Shown: positions 12,491-27,700, counted from the stretch's first letter. The stretch: DNA of 64,000 nt from Hippophae tibetana (GCA_037013495.1 CM072810.1:52686843-52750842), one strand, 5' to 3'. Notes: a model not told the origin generated them from the letters alone. A program made the numbers and translations.

Positions 12491-15400
12491 CAACAAACCC
12501 AGGGATGGTACTTACCTCGGTTGCATCATTCCGTCTCTTGTAAGCGAACTTCACCTCTAAGTTGTGCTTTTATGGGATACAAATCGGAGATAATGTTTTG
12601 ATACCAAACATAGGAAAATATCAAATCCTTCCTTCCTAAAGCTTAAGCTTTCCATGCGGGACGCTTGAACTGTCACCCTTAATCCTCGTTCAAAGATCAC
12701 GATAAGTCACGAGGATGTTACCCCCCCGTGCACGACACAAGTCATTCTAAATGACACTTGGAAACAACATAGAAAGGTTACCCACAACAACAAACCCAGG
12801 GATGGATACTTACCTCGGTTGCATCATTCCGTCACTTGTAAACGAACTTCACCTCGAACTTGTGCTTTTATGGGATACAAATTCGGAGATCATGTTTTGA
12901 TAACAAATATAGGAAAAATAGCTAATCCTTCCTTCCTAAAGCTTAAGCTTCCCATACGGTACGCTTGAACTGTCACCCTTAATCCTCGTTCAAAGATAAC
13001 AACAAGTCACGAGGTTGTTACCCCCCGTGCACGACACAAGTCATTCTAAATGACACTCGGGAACAAAATAGAAAGGTTACCCACAACAACAAACCCAGGG
13101 ATGGTACTTACCTCGGTTGCATCATTCCGTCTCTTGTAAGCGAACTTCACCTCTAACTTGTGCTTTTATGGGATACAATTCGGAGATCATGTTTTGATAC
13201 GAAACATTGGAAAATAGCTAATCCTTCCTTCCTAAAGCTTAAGCTTTCAATACGGGACGCTTGAACTGTCACCCTTAATCCTCGTTCAAAGCTCACAACA
13301 AGTCACGAGGATGTTACCCCCCCGTGCACAACACAAGTCATTCTAAATGACACTTGGAAACAACATAGAAAGGTTACCCACAACAACGAACCCATGGATG
13401 GTACTTACCTCGGTTGCATCATTCCGTCTCTTGTAAGCGAACTTCACCTCTAAGTTGTGCTTTTATGGGATACAAATCGGAGATCATGTTTTGATACCAA
13501 ACATAGGAAAATAGCAAATCGTTCCTTCCTAAAGCTTAAGCTTTCAATACGGGACGCTTGAACTGTCACCCTTAATCCTCGTTCAAAGCTCACAACAAGT
13601 CACGAGGATGTTACCCCCCGTGCACGACACAAGTCATTCTAAATGACACTTGGAAACAACATAGAAAGGTTACCCACAACAACAAACCCAGGGATGGATA
13701 CTTACCTCGGTTGCATCATTCCGTCTCTTGTAAACGAACTTCACCTCGAACTTGTGCTTTTATGGGATACAAATTCGGAGATCATGTTTTGATAACAAAT
13801 ATAGGAAAAATAGCTAATCCTTCCTTCCTAAAGCTTAAGCTTCCCATACGGGACGCTTGAACTTTCACCATTAATCCTCGTTCAAAGATCGAAACAAGTC
13901 ACGAGGTTGTTACCCCCCGTGGACGACACAAGTCATTCTAAATGACACTTGGAAACAACATAGAAAGGTTACCCACAACAACAAACCCAGGGATGGATAC
14001 TTACCTCGGTTGCATCATTCCGTCTCTTGTAAACAAACTTCACTTCGAACTTGTGCTTTTATGGGATACAAATCGGACATTATATTTTGATACCAAACAT
14101 AGGAAAATAGTTAATCCTTCCTTCCTAAAGCTTAAGCTTTCCATGCGGGACGCTTGAACTGTCACCCTTAATCCTCGTTCAAAGATCACAACAAGTCACG
14201 AGGATGTTACCCCCCCGTGCACGACACAAGTCATTCTAAATGACACTTGGAAACAACATAGAAAGGTTACCCACAACAACAAACCCAGGGATGGTACTTA
14301 CCTCGGTTGCATCATTCCGTCTCTTGTAAGCGAACTTCACCTCTAAGTTGTGCTTTTATGGGATACAAATCGGAGATAATGTTTTGATACCAAACATAGG
14401 AAAATATCAAATCCTTCCTTCCTAAAGCTTAAGCTTTCCATGCGGGACGCTTGAACTGTCACCCTTAATCCTCGTTCAAAGATCACGACAAGTCACGAGG
14501 ATGTTACCCCCCCGTGCACGACACAAGTCATTCTAAATGACACTTGGAAACAACATAGAAAGGTTACCCACAACAACAAACCCAGGGATGGATGCTTACC
14601 TCGGTTGCATCATTCCGTCACTTGTAAACGAACTTCACCTCGAACTTGTGCTTTTATGGGATACAAATTCGGAGATCATGTTTTGATAACAAATATAGGA
14701 AAAATAGCTAATCCTTCCTTCCTAAAGCTTATGCTTCCCATACGGTACGCTTGAACTATCACCCTTAATCCTCGTTCAAAGATCACAACAAGTCACGAGG
14801 CTGTTACCCCCCGTGAACGACACAAGTCATTTTAAATGACACTTGGAAACCACATAGAAAGGTTACCCACAACAACAAACCCAGGGATGGTACCTACCTC
14901 GGTTGCATCATTCCGTCTCTTGTAAGAGAACTTCACCTCTAACTTGTGCTTTTATGGGATACAAATCGGAGATCATGTTTTGATACCAAACATTGGAAAA
15001 TGGCTAATCCTTCCTTCCTAAAGCTTAAGCTTTCAATACGGGACGCTTGAAGTGTCACCCTTAATCCTCGTTCAAAGCTCACAACAAGTCACGAGGATGT
15101 TACCCCCCCATGCACGACACAAGTTATTCTAAATGACACTTGGAAACAACATAGAAAGGTTACCCACAACAACAAACCCAGGGATGGTACTTACCTCGGT
15201 TGCATCATTCCGTCTCTTGTAAGCGAACTTCACCTCTAAGTTGTGCTTTTATGGGATACAAATCGGAGATAATGTTTTGATACCAAACATAGGAAAATAT
15301 CAAATCCTTCCTTCCTAAAGCTTAAGCTTTCCATGCGGGACGCTTGAACTGTCACCCTTAATCCTCGTTCAAAGATCACGATAAGTCACGAGGATGTTAC

Positions 15401-17268
15401 CCCCCCGTGCACGACACAAGTCATTCTAAATGACACTTGGAAACAACATAGAAAGGTTACCCACAACAACAAACCCAGGGATGGATACTTACCTCGGTTG
15501 CATCATTCCGTCACTTGTAAACGAACTTCACCTCGAACTTGTGCTTTTATGGGATACAAATTCGGAGATCATGTTTTGATAACAAATATAGGAAAAATAG
15601 CTAATCCTTCCTTCCTAAAGCTTAAGCTTCCCATACGGTACGCTTGAACTGTCACCCTTAATCCTCGTTCAAAGATAACAACAAGTCACGAGGTTGTTAC
15701 CCCCCGTGCACGACACAAGTCATTCTAAATGACACTCGGGAACAAAATAGAAAGGTTACCCACAACAACAAACCCAGGGATGGTACTTACCTCGGTTGCA
15801 TCATTCCGTCTCTTGTAAGCAAACTTCACCTCTAACTTGTGCTTTTATGGGATACAATTCGGAGATCATGTTTTGATACGAAACATTGGAAAATAGCTAA
15901 TCCTTCCTTCCTAAAGCTTAAGCTTTCAATACGGGACGCTTGAACTGTCACCCTTAATCCTCGTTCAAAGCTCACAACAAGTCACGAGGATGTTACCCCC
16001 CCGTGCACAACACAAGTCATTCTAAATGACACTTGGAAACAACATAGAAAGGTTACCCACAACAACGAACCCATGGATGGTACTTACCTCGGTTGCATCA
16101 TTCCGTCTCTTGTAAGCGAACTTCACCTCTAAGTTGTGCTTTTATGGGATACAAATCGGAGATCATGTTTTGATACCAAACATAGGAAAATAGCAAATCG
16201 TTCCTTCCTAAAGCTTAAGCTTTCAATACGGGACGCTTGAACTGTCACCCTTAATCCTCGTTCAAAGCTCACAACAAGTCACGAGGATGTTACCCCCCGT
16301 GCACGACACAAGTCATTCTAAATGACACTTGGAAACAACATAGAAAGGTTACCCACAACAACAAACCCAGGGATGGATACTTACCTCGGTTGCATCATTC
16401 CGTCTCTTGTAAACGAACTTCACCTCGAACTTGTGCTTTTATGGGATACAAATTCGGAGATCATGTTTTGATAACAAATATAGGAAAAATAGCTAATCCT
16501 TCCTTCCTAAAGCTTAAGCTTCCCATACGGGACGCTTGAACTTTCACCATTAATCCTCGTTCAAAGATCGAAACAAGTCACGAGGTTGTTACCCCCCGTG
16601 GACGACACAAGTCATTCTAAATGACACTTGGAAACAACATAGAAAGGTTACCCACAACAACAAACCCAGGGATGGATACTTACCTCGGTTGCATCATTCC
16701 GTCTCTTGTAAACAAACTTCACTTCGAACTTGTGCTTTTATGGGATACAAATCGGACATTATATTTTGATACCAAACATAGGAAAATAGTTAATCCTTCC
16801 TTCCTAAAGCTTAAGCTTTCCATGCGGGACGCTTGAACTGTCACCCTTAATCCTCGTTCAAAGATCACAACAAGTCACGAGGATGTTACCCCCCCGTGCA
16901 CGACACAAGTCATTCTAAATGACACTTGGAAACAACATAGAAAGGTTACCCACAACAACAAACCCAGGGATGGTACTTACCTCGGTTGCATCATTCCGTC
17001 TCTTGTAAGCGAACTTCACCTCTAAGTTGTGCTTTTATGGGATACAAATCGGAGATAATGTTTTGATACCAAACATAGGAAAATATCAAATCCTTCCTTC
17101 CTAAAGCTTAAGCTTTCCATGCGGGACGCTTGAACTGTCACCCTTAATCCTCGTTCAAAGATCACGACAAGTCACGAGGATGTTACCCCCCCGTGCACGA
17201 CACAAGTCATTCTAAATGACACTTGGAAACAACATAGAAAGGTTACCCACAACAACAAACCCAGGGAT
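11911..17268 (+). repeat. 9-mer HOR, 2679-bp period, two near-identical copies
   Basis: GGATGCTTAC lies at 11911, 14590 and 17269. GGTACCTACC is at 12210 and 14889, and the type D unit follows 13942 and 16621. All are 2679 bp apart. Private markers such as ACTCGGGAACAAAATAG and CACCATTAATCC occur once in each copy. Differences are very few, for example GTAAGCGAAC against GTAAGCAAAC near 15818. This is not the 2688-bp 9-mer at the left end: both length and monomer order differ. Confidence 0.87.
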
Positions 17269-18390
17269 GGATGCTTAGCTCGGTTGCATCATTCCGTCAC
17301 TTGTAAACGAACTTCACCTCGAACTTGTGCTTTTATGGGATACAAATTCGGAGATCATGTTTTGATAACAAATATAGGAAAAATAGCTAATCCTTCCTTC
17401 CTAAAGCTTAAGCTTCCCATACGGTACGCTTGAACTGTCACCCTTAATCCTCGTTCAAAGATCACAACAAGTCACGAGGTTGTTACCCCCCGTGCACGAC
17501 ACAAGTCATTCTAAATGACACTTGGAAACAACATAGAAAGGTTACCCACAACAACAAACCCAGGGATGGTACTTACCTCGGTTGCATCATTCCGTCTCTT
17601 GTAAGCGAACTTCACCTCTAACTTGTGCTTTTATGGGATACAAATCGGAGATCATGTTTTGATACGAAACATTGGAAAATAGCTAATCCTTCCTTCCTAA
17701 AGCTTAAGCTTTCAATACGGGACGCTTGAACTGTCACCCTTAATCCTCGTTCAAAGATCACGACAAGTCACGAGGATGTTACCCCCCCCGTGCACGACAC
17801 AAGTCATTCTAAATGACACTTGGAAACAACATAGAAAGGTTACCCACAACAACAAACCCAGGGATGGATACTTACCTCGGTTGCATCATTCCGTCACTTG
17901 TAAACGAACTTCACCTCGAACTTGTGCTTTTATGGGATACAAATTCGGAGATCATGTTTTGATAACAAATATAGGAAAAATAGCTAATCCTTCCTTCCTA
18001 AAGCTTAAGCTTCCCATACGGTACGCTTGAACTGTCACCCTTAATCCTCGTTCAAAGATCACAACAAGTCACGAGGTTGTTACCCCCCGTGCACGACACA
18101 AGTCATTCTAAATGACACTTGGAAACAACATAGAAAGGTTACCACAACAACAAACCCAGGGATGGTACTTACCTCGGTTGCATCATTCCGTCTCTTGTAA
18201 GCGAACTTCACCTCTAACTTGTGCTTTTATGGGATACAAATCGGAGATCATGTTTTGATACGAAACATTGGAAAATAGCTAATCCTTCCTTCCTAAAGCT
18301 TAAGCTTTCAATACGGGACGCTTGAACTGTCACCCTTAATCCTCGTTCAAAGCTCACAACAAGTCACGAGGATGTTACCCCCCCGTGCAC
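14600..18390 (+). repeat. Segment copied at 20850-24640 (shift ~6255 bp)
   Basis: Type D starts at 16621 and 22876, GGATGCTT at 17269 and 23524, and the eight-C tract at about 17782 and 24037 are displaced by 6255 bp (21 monomers). To the left of 21720 the shift is 6254 bp because the copy gained one base at ACAATAAACAAACCC. The match ends near 18390, where GACATAAGTC and AACAAAGAAAGG differ from the counterpart. Confidence 0.78.
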
Positions 18391-18869
18391 GACATAAGTC
18401 ATTCTAAATGACACTTGGAAACAACAAAGAAAGGTTACCCACAACAACGAACCCAGGGATGGTACTTACCTCGGTTGCATCATTCCGTCTCTTGTAAGCG
18501 AACTTCACCTCTAAGTTGTGCTTTTATGGGATACAAATCAGAGATCATGTTTTGATACCAAACATAGGAAAATAGCAAATCGTTCCTTCCTAAAGCTTAA
18601 GCTTTCAATACGGGACGCTTGAACTGTCACCCTTAATCCTCGTTCAAAGCTCACAACAAGTCACGAGGATGTTACCCCCCGTGCACGACACAAGTCATTC
18701 TAAATGACACTTGGAAACAACATAGAAAGGTTACCCACAACAACAAACCCAGGGATGGATACTTACCTCGGTTGCATCATTCCGTCTCTTGTAAACGAAC
18801 TTCACCTCGAACTTGTGCTTTTATGGGATACAAATTCGGAGATCATGTTTTGATAACAAATATAGGAAA
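17269..18869 (+). repeat. Junction region between the 2679-bp HOR and the displaced block
   Basis: Mixed A and B units followed by C-like units. It holds two private changes: GGTTACCACAAC at about 18138 (one C lost) and AAATCAGAGATC at about 18536. The first part matches 23524-24640; the last units match type C-like sequence found elsewhere. There is no gene or non-satellite sequence. Confidence 0.65.
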
Positions 18870-21716
18870 AATAGCTAATCCTTCCTTCCTAAAGCTTAAG
18901 CTTCCCATACTGGACGTTTGAACTATCACCCTTAATCCTCGTTCAAAGATCACAACAAGTCACGAGGCTGTTACCCCTCGTGCACGACACAAGTCATTTT
19001 AAATGACACTTGGAAACAACATAGAAAGGTTACCCACAACAACAAACCCAGGGATGGTACTTACCTCGGTTGCATCATTCCGTCACTTGTAAACGAACTT
19101 CACCTCGAACTTGTGCTTTTATGGGATACAAATTCGTATATCATGTTTTGATAACAAATATAGGAAAAATAGCTAATCCTTCCTTCCTAAAGCTTAAGCT
19201 TTCAATACGGGACGCTTGAACTGTCACCCTTAATCCTCGTTCAAAGCTCACAACAAGTCACGAGGATGTTACCCCCCCGTGCACGACACAAGTCATTCTA
19301 AATGACACTTGGAAACAACATAGAAAGGTTACCCACAACAACAAACCCAGGGATGGATACTTACCTTGGTTGCATCATTCCGTCTCTTGTAAACGAACTC
19401 CATCTCGAACTTGTGCTTTTATGGGATAGAAATTCGGAGATCATGTTTTGATAACAAATATAGGAAAAATAGCTAATCCTTCCTTCCTAAAGCTTAAGCT
19501 TCCCATACGGTACGCTTGAACTGTCACCCTTAATCCTCGTTCAAAGATCACAACAAGTCACGAGGTTGTTACCCCCCGTGCACGACACAAGTCATTTTAA
19601 ATGACACTTGGAAACAACATATTAAGGTTACCCACAACAACAAACCCAGGGATGGTACTTACCTCGGTTGCATCATTCCGTCTCTTGTAAGCGAACTTCA
19701 CCTCTAACTTGTGCTTTTATGGGATACAAATCGGAGATCATGTTTTGATACGAAACATGGGAAAATAGCTAATCCTTCCTTCCTAAAGCTTAAGCTTTCA
19801 ATACGGGACGCTTGAACTGTCACCCTTAATCCTCGTTCAAAGCTCACAACAAGTCACGAGGATGTTACCCCCCCGTGCACGACACAAGTCATTCTAAATG
19901 ACACTTGGAAACAACATAGAAAGGTTACCCACAACAACAAACCCAGGGATGGATACTTACCTTGGTTGCATCATTCCGTCTCTTGTAAACGAACTCCATC
20001 TCGAACTTGTGCTTTTATGGGATACAAATTCGGAGATCATGTTTTGATAACAAATATAGGAAAAATAGCTAATCCTTCCTTCCTAAAGCTTAAGCTTCCC
20101 ATACGGTACGCTTGAACTGTCACCCTTAATCCTCGTTCAAAGATCACAACAATTCACGAGGTTGTTACCCCCCGTGCACGACACAAGTCATTTTAAATGA
20201 CACTTGGAAACAACATATTAAGGTTACCCACAACAACAAACCCAGGGATGGTACTTACCTCGGTTGCATCATTCCGTCTCTTGTAAGCGAACTTCACCTC
20301 TAACTTGTGCTTTTATGGGATACAAATCGGAGATCATGTTTTGATACGAAACATGGGAAAATAGCTAATCCTTCCTTCCTAAAGCTTAAGCTTTCAATAC
20401 GGGACGCTTGAACTGTCACCCTTAATCCTCGTTCAAAGCTCACAACAAGTCACGAGGATGTTACCCCCCCGTGCACGACACAAGTCATTCTAAATGACAC
20501 TTGGAAACAACAAGGAAAAGTTACCCACAACAACGAACCCATGGATGGTACTTACCTCGGTTGCATAATTCCGTCTCTTGTAAGCGAACTTCACCTCTAA
20601 GTTGTGCTTTTATGGGATACAAATCGGAGATAATGTTTTGATACCAAACATAGGAAAATATCAAATCCTTCCTTCCTAAAGCTTAAGCTTTCCATGCGGG
20701 ACGCTTGAACTGTCACCCTTAATCCTCGTTCAAAGATCACGACAAGTCACGAGGATGTTACCCCCCCGTGCACGACACAAGTCATTCTAAATGACACTTG
20801 GAAACAATATAGAAAGGTTACCCACAACAACAAACCCAGGGATGGATACTTACCTCGGTTGCATCATTCCGTCACTTGTAAACGAACTTCACCTCGAACT
20901 TGTGCTTTTATGGGATACAAATTCGGAGATCATGTTTTGATAACAAATATAGGAAAAATAGCTAATCCTTCCTTCCTAAAGCTTATGCTTCCCATACGGT
21001 ACGCTTGTACTGTCACCCTTAATCCTCGTTCAAAGATCACAACAAGTCACGAGGCTGTTACCCCCCGTGAACGACACAAGTCATTTTAAATGACACTTGG
21101 AAACCACATAGAAAGGTTACCCACAACAACAAACCCAGGGATGGTACCTACCTCGGTTGCATCATTCCGTCTCTTGTAAGAGAACTTCACCTCTAACTTG
21201 TGCTTTTATGGGATACAAATCGGAGATCATGTTTTGATACCAAACATTGGAAAATGGCTAATCCTTCCTTCCTAAAGCTTAAGCTTTCAATACGGGACGC
21301 TTGAAGTGTCACCCTTAATCCTCGTTCAAAGCTCACAACAAGTCACGAGGATGTTACCCCCCCATGCACGACACAAGTTATTCTAAATGACACTTGGAAA
21401 CAACATAGAAAGGTTACCCACAACAACAAACCCAGGGATGGTACTTACCTCGGTTGCATCATTCCGTCTCTTGTAAGCGAACTTCACCTCTAAGTTGTGC
21501 TTTTATGGGATACAAATCGGAGATAATGTTTTGATACCAAACATAGGAAAATATCAAATCCTTCCTTCCTAAAGCTTAAGCTTTCCATGCGGGACGCTTG
21601 AACTGTCACCCTTAATCCTCGTTCAAAGATCACGATAAGTCACGAGGATGTTACCCCCCCGTGCACGACACAAGTCATTCTAAATGACACTTGGAAACAA
21701 CATAGAAAGGTTACCC
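18870..21716 (+). repeat. Second copy of the 9045-11890 block
   Basis: See the block at 9045. Matching markers are GAGGCTGTTACCCCTCG at 18965, ATTCGTATATC near 19134, CAACATATTA at 19615 and 20211, and GGTACCTACC at 21143. Private changes in this copy include ACAATTCACGAGG near 20150 and CGCTTGTACTGTC near 21003. The latter removes a stop codon and lengthens a chance open frame. Confidence 0.8.
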
Positions 21717-24700
21717 ACAATAAACAAACCCAGGGATGGATACTTACCTCGGTTGCATCATTCCGTCACTTGTAAACGAACTTCACCTCGAACTTGTGCT
21801 TTTATGGGATACAAATTCGGAGATCATGTTTTGATAACAAATATAGGAAAAATAGCTAATCCTTCCTTCCTAAAGCTTAAGCTTCCCATACGGTACGCTT
21901 GAACTGTCACCCTTAATCCTCGTTCAAAGATAACAACAAGTCACGAGGTTGTTACCCCCCGTGCACGACACAAGTCATTCTAAATGACACTCGGGAACAA
22001 AATAGAAAGGTTACCCACAACAACAAACCCAGGGATGGTACTTACCTCGGTTGCATCATTTCGTCTCTTGTAAGCGAACTTCACCTCTAACTTGTGCTTT
22101 TATGGGATACAATTCGGAGATCATGTTTTGATACGAAACATTGGAAAATAGCTAATCCTTCCTTCCTAAAGCTTAAGCTTTCAATACGGGACGCTTGAAC
22201 TGTCACCCTTAATCCTCGTTCAAAGCTCACAACAAGTCACGAGGATGTTACCCCCCCGTGCACAACACAAGTCATTCTAAATGACACTTGGAAACAACAT
22301 AGAAAGGTTACCCACAACAACGAACCCATGGATGGTACTTACCTCGGTTGCATCATTCCGTCTCTTGTAAGCGAACTTCACCTCTAAGTTGTGCTTTTAT
22401 GGGATACAAATCGGAGATCATGTTTTGATACCAAACATAGGAAAATAGCAAATCGTTCCTTCCTAAAGCTTAAGCTTTCAATACGGGACGCTTGAACTGT
22501 CACCCTTAATCCTCGTTCAAAGCTCACAACAAGTCACGAGGATGTTACCCCCCGTGCACGACACAAGTCATTCTAAATGACACTTGGAAACAACATAGAA
22601 AGGTTACCCACAAAAACAAACCCAGGGATGGATACTTACCTCGGTTGCATCATTCCGTCTCTTGTAAACGAACTTCACCTCGAACTTGTGCTTTTATGGG
22701 ATACAAATTCGGAGATCATGTTTTGATAACAAATATAGGAAAAATAGCTAATCCTTCCTTCCTAAAGCTTAAGCTTCCCATACGGGACGCTTGAACTTTC
22801 ACCATTAATCCTCGTTCAAAGATCGAAACAAGTCACGAGGTTGTTACCCCCCGTGGACGACACAAGTCATTCTAAATGACACTTGGAAACAACATAGAAA
22901 GGTTACCCACAACAACAAACCCAGGGATGGATACTTACCTCGGTTGCATCATTCCGTCTCTTGTAAACAAACTTCACCTCGAACTTGTGCTTTTATGGGA
23001 TACAAATCGGACATTATATTTTGATACCAAACATAGGAAAATAGTTAATCCTTCCTTCCTAAAGCTTAAGCTTTCCATGCGGGACGCTTGAACTGTCACC
23101 CTTAATCCTCGTTCAAAGATCACAACAAGTCACGAGGATGTTACCCCCCCGTGCACGACACAAGTCATTCTAAATGACACTTGGAAACAACATAGAAAGG
23201 TTACCCACAACAACAAACCCAGGGATGGTACTTACCTCGGTTGCATCATTCCGTCTCTTGTAAGCGAACTTCACCTCTAAGTTGTGCTTTTATGGGATAC
23301 AAATCGGAGATAATGTTTTGATACCAAACATAGGAAAATATCAAATCCTTCCTTCCTAAAGCTTAAGCTTTCCATGCGGGACGCTTGAACTGTCACCCTT
23401 AATCCTCGTTCAAAGATCACGACAAGTCACGAGGATGTTACCCCCCCGTGCACGACACAAGTCATTCTAAATGACACTTGGAAACAACATAGAAAGGTTA
23501 CCCACAACAACAAACCCAGGGATGGATGCTTACCTCGGTTGCATCATTCCGTCACTTGTAAACGAACTTCACCTCGAACTTGTGCTTTTATGGGATACAA
23601 ATTCGGAGATCATGTTTTGATAACAAATATAGGAAAAATAGCTAATCCTTCCTTCCTAAAGCTTAAGCTTCCCATACGGTACGCTTGAACTGTCACCCTT
23701 AATCCTCGTTCAAAGATCACAACAAGTCACGAGGTTGTTACCCCCCGTGCACGACACAAGTCATTCTAAATGACACTTGGAAACAACATAGAAAGGTTAC
23801 CCACAACAACAAACCCAGGGATGGTACTTACCTCGGTTGCATCATTCCGTCTCTTGTAAGCGAACTTCACCTCTAACTTGTGCTTTTATGGGATACAAAT
23901 CGGAGATCATGTTTTGATACGAAACATTGGAAAATAGCTAATCCTTCCTTCCTAAAGCTTAAGCTTTCAATACGGGACGCTTGAACTGTCACCCTTAATC
24001 CTCGTTCAAAGATCACGACAAGTCACGAGGATGTTACCCCCCCCGTGCACGACACAAGTCATTCTAAATGACACTTGGAAACAACATAGAAAGGTTACCC
24101 ACAACAACAAACCCAGGGATGGATACTTACCTCGGTTGCATCATTCCGTCACTTGTAAACGAACTTCACCTCGAACTTGTGCTTTTATGGGATACAAATT
24201 CGGAGATCATGTTTTGATAACAAATATAGGAAAAATAGCTAATCCTTCCTTCCTAAAGCTTAAGCTTCCCATACGGTACGCTTGAACTGTCACCCTTAAT
24301 CCTCGTTCAAAGATCACAACAAGTCACGAGGTTGTTACCCCCCGTGCACGACACAAGTCATTCTAAATGACACTTGGAAACAACATAGAAAGGTTACCCA
24401 CAACAACAAACCCAGGGATGGTACTTACCTCGGTTGCATCATTCCGTCTCTTGTAAGCGAACTTCACCTCTAACTTGTGCTTTTATGGGATACAAATCGG
24501 AGATCATGTTTTGATACGAAACATTGGAAAATAGCTAATCCTTCCTTCCTAAAGCTTAAGCTTTCAATACGGGACGCTTGAACTGTCACCCTTAATCCTC
24601 GTTCAAAGCTCACAACAAGTCACGAGGATGTTACCCCCCCGTGCACGACACAAGTCATTCTAAATGACACTTGGAAACAACAAGGAAAAGTTACCCACAA

Positions 24701-27700
24701 CAACGAACCCATGGATGGTACTTACCTCGGTTGCATAATTCCGTCTCTTGTAAGCGAACTTCACCTCTAAGTTGTGCTTTTATGGGATACAAATCGGAGA
24801 TAATGTTTTGATACCAAACATAGGAAAATATCAAATCCTTCCTTCCTAAAGCTTACGCTTTCCATGCGGGACGCTTGAACTGTCACCCTTAATCCTCGTT
24901 CAAAGATCACGACAAGTCACGAGGATGTTACCCCCCCGTGCACGACACAAGTCATTCTAAATGACACTTGGAAACAATATAGAAAGGTTACCCACAACAA
25001 CAAACCCAGGGATGGATACTTACCTCGGTTGCATCATTCCGTCACTTGTAAACGAACTTCACCTCGAACTTGTGCTTTTATGGGATACAAATTCGGAGAT
25101 CATGTTTTGATAACAAATATAGGAAAAATAGCTAATCCTTCCTTCCTAAAGCTTATGCTTCCCATACGGTACGCTTGAACTGTCACCCTTAATCCTCGTT
25201 CAAAGATCACAACAAGTCACGAGGCTGTTACCCCCCGTGAACGACACAAGTCATTTTAAATGACACTTGGAAACCACATAGAAAGGTTACCCACAACAAC
25301 AAACCCAGGGATGGTACCTACCTCGGTTGCATCATTCCGTCTCTTGTAAGAGAACTTCACCTCTAACTTGTGCTTTTATGGGATACAAATCGGAGATCAT
25401 GTTTTGATACCAAACATTGGAAAATGGCTAATCCTTCCTTCCTAAAGCTTAAGCTTTCAATACGGGACGCTTGAAGTGTCACCCTTAATCCTCGTTCAAA
25501 GCTCACAACAAGTCACGAGGATGTTACCCCCCCATGCACGACACAAGTTATTCTAAATGACACTTGGAAACAACATAGAAAGGTTACCCACAACAACAAA
25601 CCCAGGGATGGTACTTACCTCGGTTGCATCATTCCGTCTCTTGTAAGCGAACTTCACCTCTAAGTTGTGCTTTTATGGGATACAAATCGGAGATAATGTT
25701 TTGATACCAAACATAGGAAAATATCAAATCCTTCCTTCCTAAAGCTTAAGCTTTCCATGCGGGACGCTTGAACTGTCACCCTTAATCCTCGTTCAAAGAT
25801 CACGATAAGTCACGAGGATGTTACCCCCCCGTGCACGACACAAGTCATTCTAAATGACACTTGGAAACAACATAGAAAGGTTACCCACAACAACAAACCC
25901 AGGGATGGATACTTACCTCGGTTGCATCATTCCGTCACTTGTAAACGAACTTCACCTCGAACTTGTGCTTTTATGGGATACAAATTCGGAGATCATGTTT
26001 TGATAACAAATATAGGAAAAATAGCTAATCCTTCCTTCCTAAAGCTTAAGCTTCCCATACGGTACGCTTGAACTGTCACCCTTAATCCTCGTTCAAAGAT
26101 AACAACAAGTCACGAGGTTGTTACCCCCCGTGCACGACACAAGTCATTCTAAATGACACTCGGGAACAAAATAGAAAGGTTACCCACAACAACAAACCCA
26201 GGGATGGTACTTACCTCGGTTGCATCATTTCGTCTCTTGTAAGCGAACTTCACCTCTAACTTGTGCTTTTATGGGATACAATTCGGAGATCATGTTTTGA
26301 TACGAAACATTGGAAAATAGCTAATCCTTCCTTCCTAAAGCTTAAGCTTTCAATACGGGACGCTTGAACTGTCACCCTTAATCCTCGTTCAAAGCTCACA
26401 ACAAGTCACGAGGATGTTACCCCCCCGTGCACAACACAAGTCATTCTAAATGACACTTGGAAACAACATAGAAAGGTTACCCACAACAACGAACCCATGG
26501 ATGGTACTTACCTCGGTTGCATCATTCCGTCTCTTGTAAGCGAACTTCACCTCTAAGTTGTGCTTTTATGGGATACAAATCGGAGATCATGTTTTGATAC
26601 CAAACATAGGAAAATAGCAAATCGTTCCTTCCTAAAGCTTAAGCTTTCAATACGGGACGCTTGAACTGTCACCCTTAATCCTCGTTCAAAGCTCACAACA
26701 AGTCACGAGGATGTTACCCCCCGTGCACGACACAAGTCATTCTAAATGACACTTGGAAACAACATAGAAAGGTTACCCACAACAACAAACCCAGGGATGG
26801 ATACTTACCTCGGTTGCATCATTCCGTCTCTTGTAAACGAACTTCACCTCGAACTTGTGCTTTTATGGGATACAAATTCGGAGATCATGTTTTGATAACA
26901 AATATAGGAAAAATAGCTAATCCTTCCTTCCTAAAGCTTAAGCTTCCCATACGGGACGCTTGAACTTTCACCATTAATCCTCGTTCAAAGATCGAAACAA
27001 GTCACGAGGTTGTTACCCCCCGTGGACGACACAAGTCATTCTAAATGACACTTGGAAACAACATAGAAAGGTTACCCACAACAACAAACCCAGGGATGGA
27101 TACTTACCTCGGTTGCATCATTCCGTCTCTTGTAAACAAACTTCACCTCGAACTTGTGCTTTTATGGGATACAAATCGGACATTATATTTTGATACCAAA
27201 CATAGGAAAATAGTTAATCCTTCCTTCCTAAAGCTTAAGCTTTCCATGCGGGACGCTTGAACTGTCACCCTTAATCCTCGTTCAAAGATCACAACAAGTC
27301 ACGAGGATGTTACCCCCCCGTGCACGACACAAGTCATTCTAAATGACACTTGGAAACAACATAGAAAGGTTACCCACAACAACAAACCCAGGGATGGTAC
27401 TTACCTCGGTTGCATCATTCCGTCTCTTGTAAGCGAACTTCACCTCTAAGTTGTGCTTTTATGGGATACAAATCGGAGATAATGTTTTGATACCAAACAT
27501 AGGAAAATATCAAATCCTTCCTTCCTAAAGCTTAAGCTTTCCATGCGGGACGCTTGAACTGTCACCCTTAATCCTCGTTCAAAGATCACGACAAGTCACG
27601 AGGATGTTACCCCCCCGTGCACGACACAAGTCATTCTAAATGACACTTGGAAACAACATAGAAAGGTTACCCACAACAACAAACCCAGGGATGGATGCTT

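Noticed and set aside
13942..14157. A 71-codon open frame repeated at 16621, 22876, 27045, 32402, 35081, 38356, 41035 and 44608, with a relative at 8285
   Set aside because: It is the type D monomer read in one frame. It recurs because the unit is duplicated. Other types break it through the GGATAC/GGTAC and AAATTCGG/AAATCGG indels, and the type D units at 54735, 56820 and 58905 have a stop (GGTTGAATC). No promoter, conserved domain or codon signal was seen.
17776..18030. An 84-codon open frame repeated at 24031, 28196 and 33553, and a 91-codon relative at 7335
   Set aside because: It depends on a C-tract of a certain length keeping frame with an upstream ATG. Tract length varies between units, so the frame is accidental. 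The protein is the same satellite sequence and resembles no family I know.
20859..21089. 76-codon open frame
   Set aside because: Open only because one private change (CGCTTGTACTG) removes a stop present in sister units. Chance read-through of satellite.
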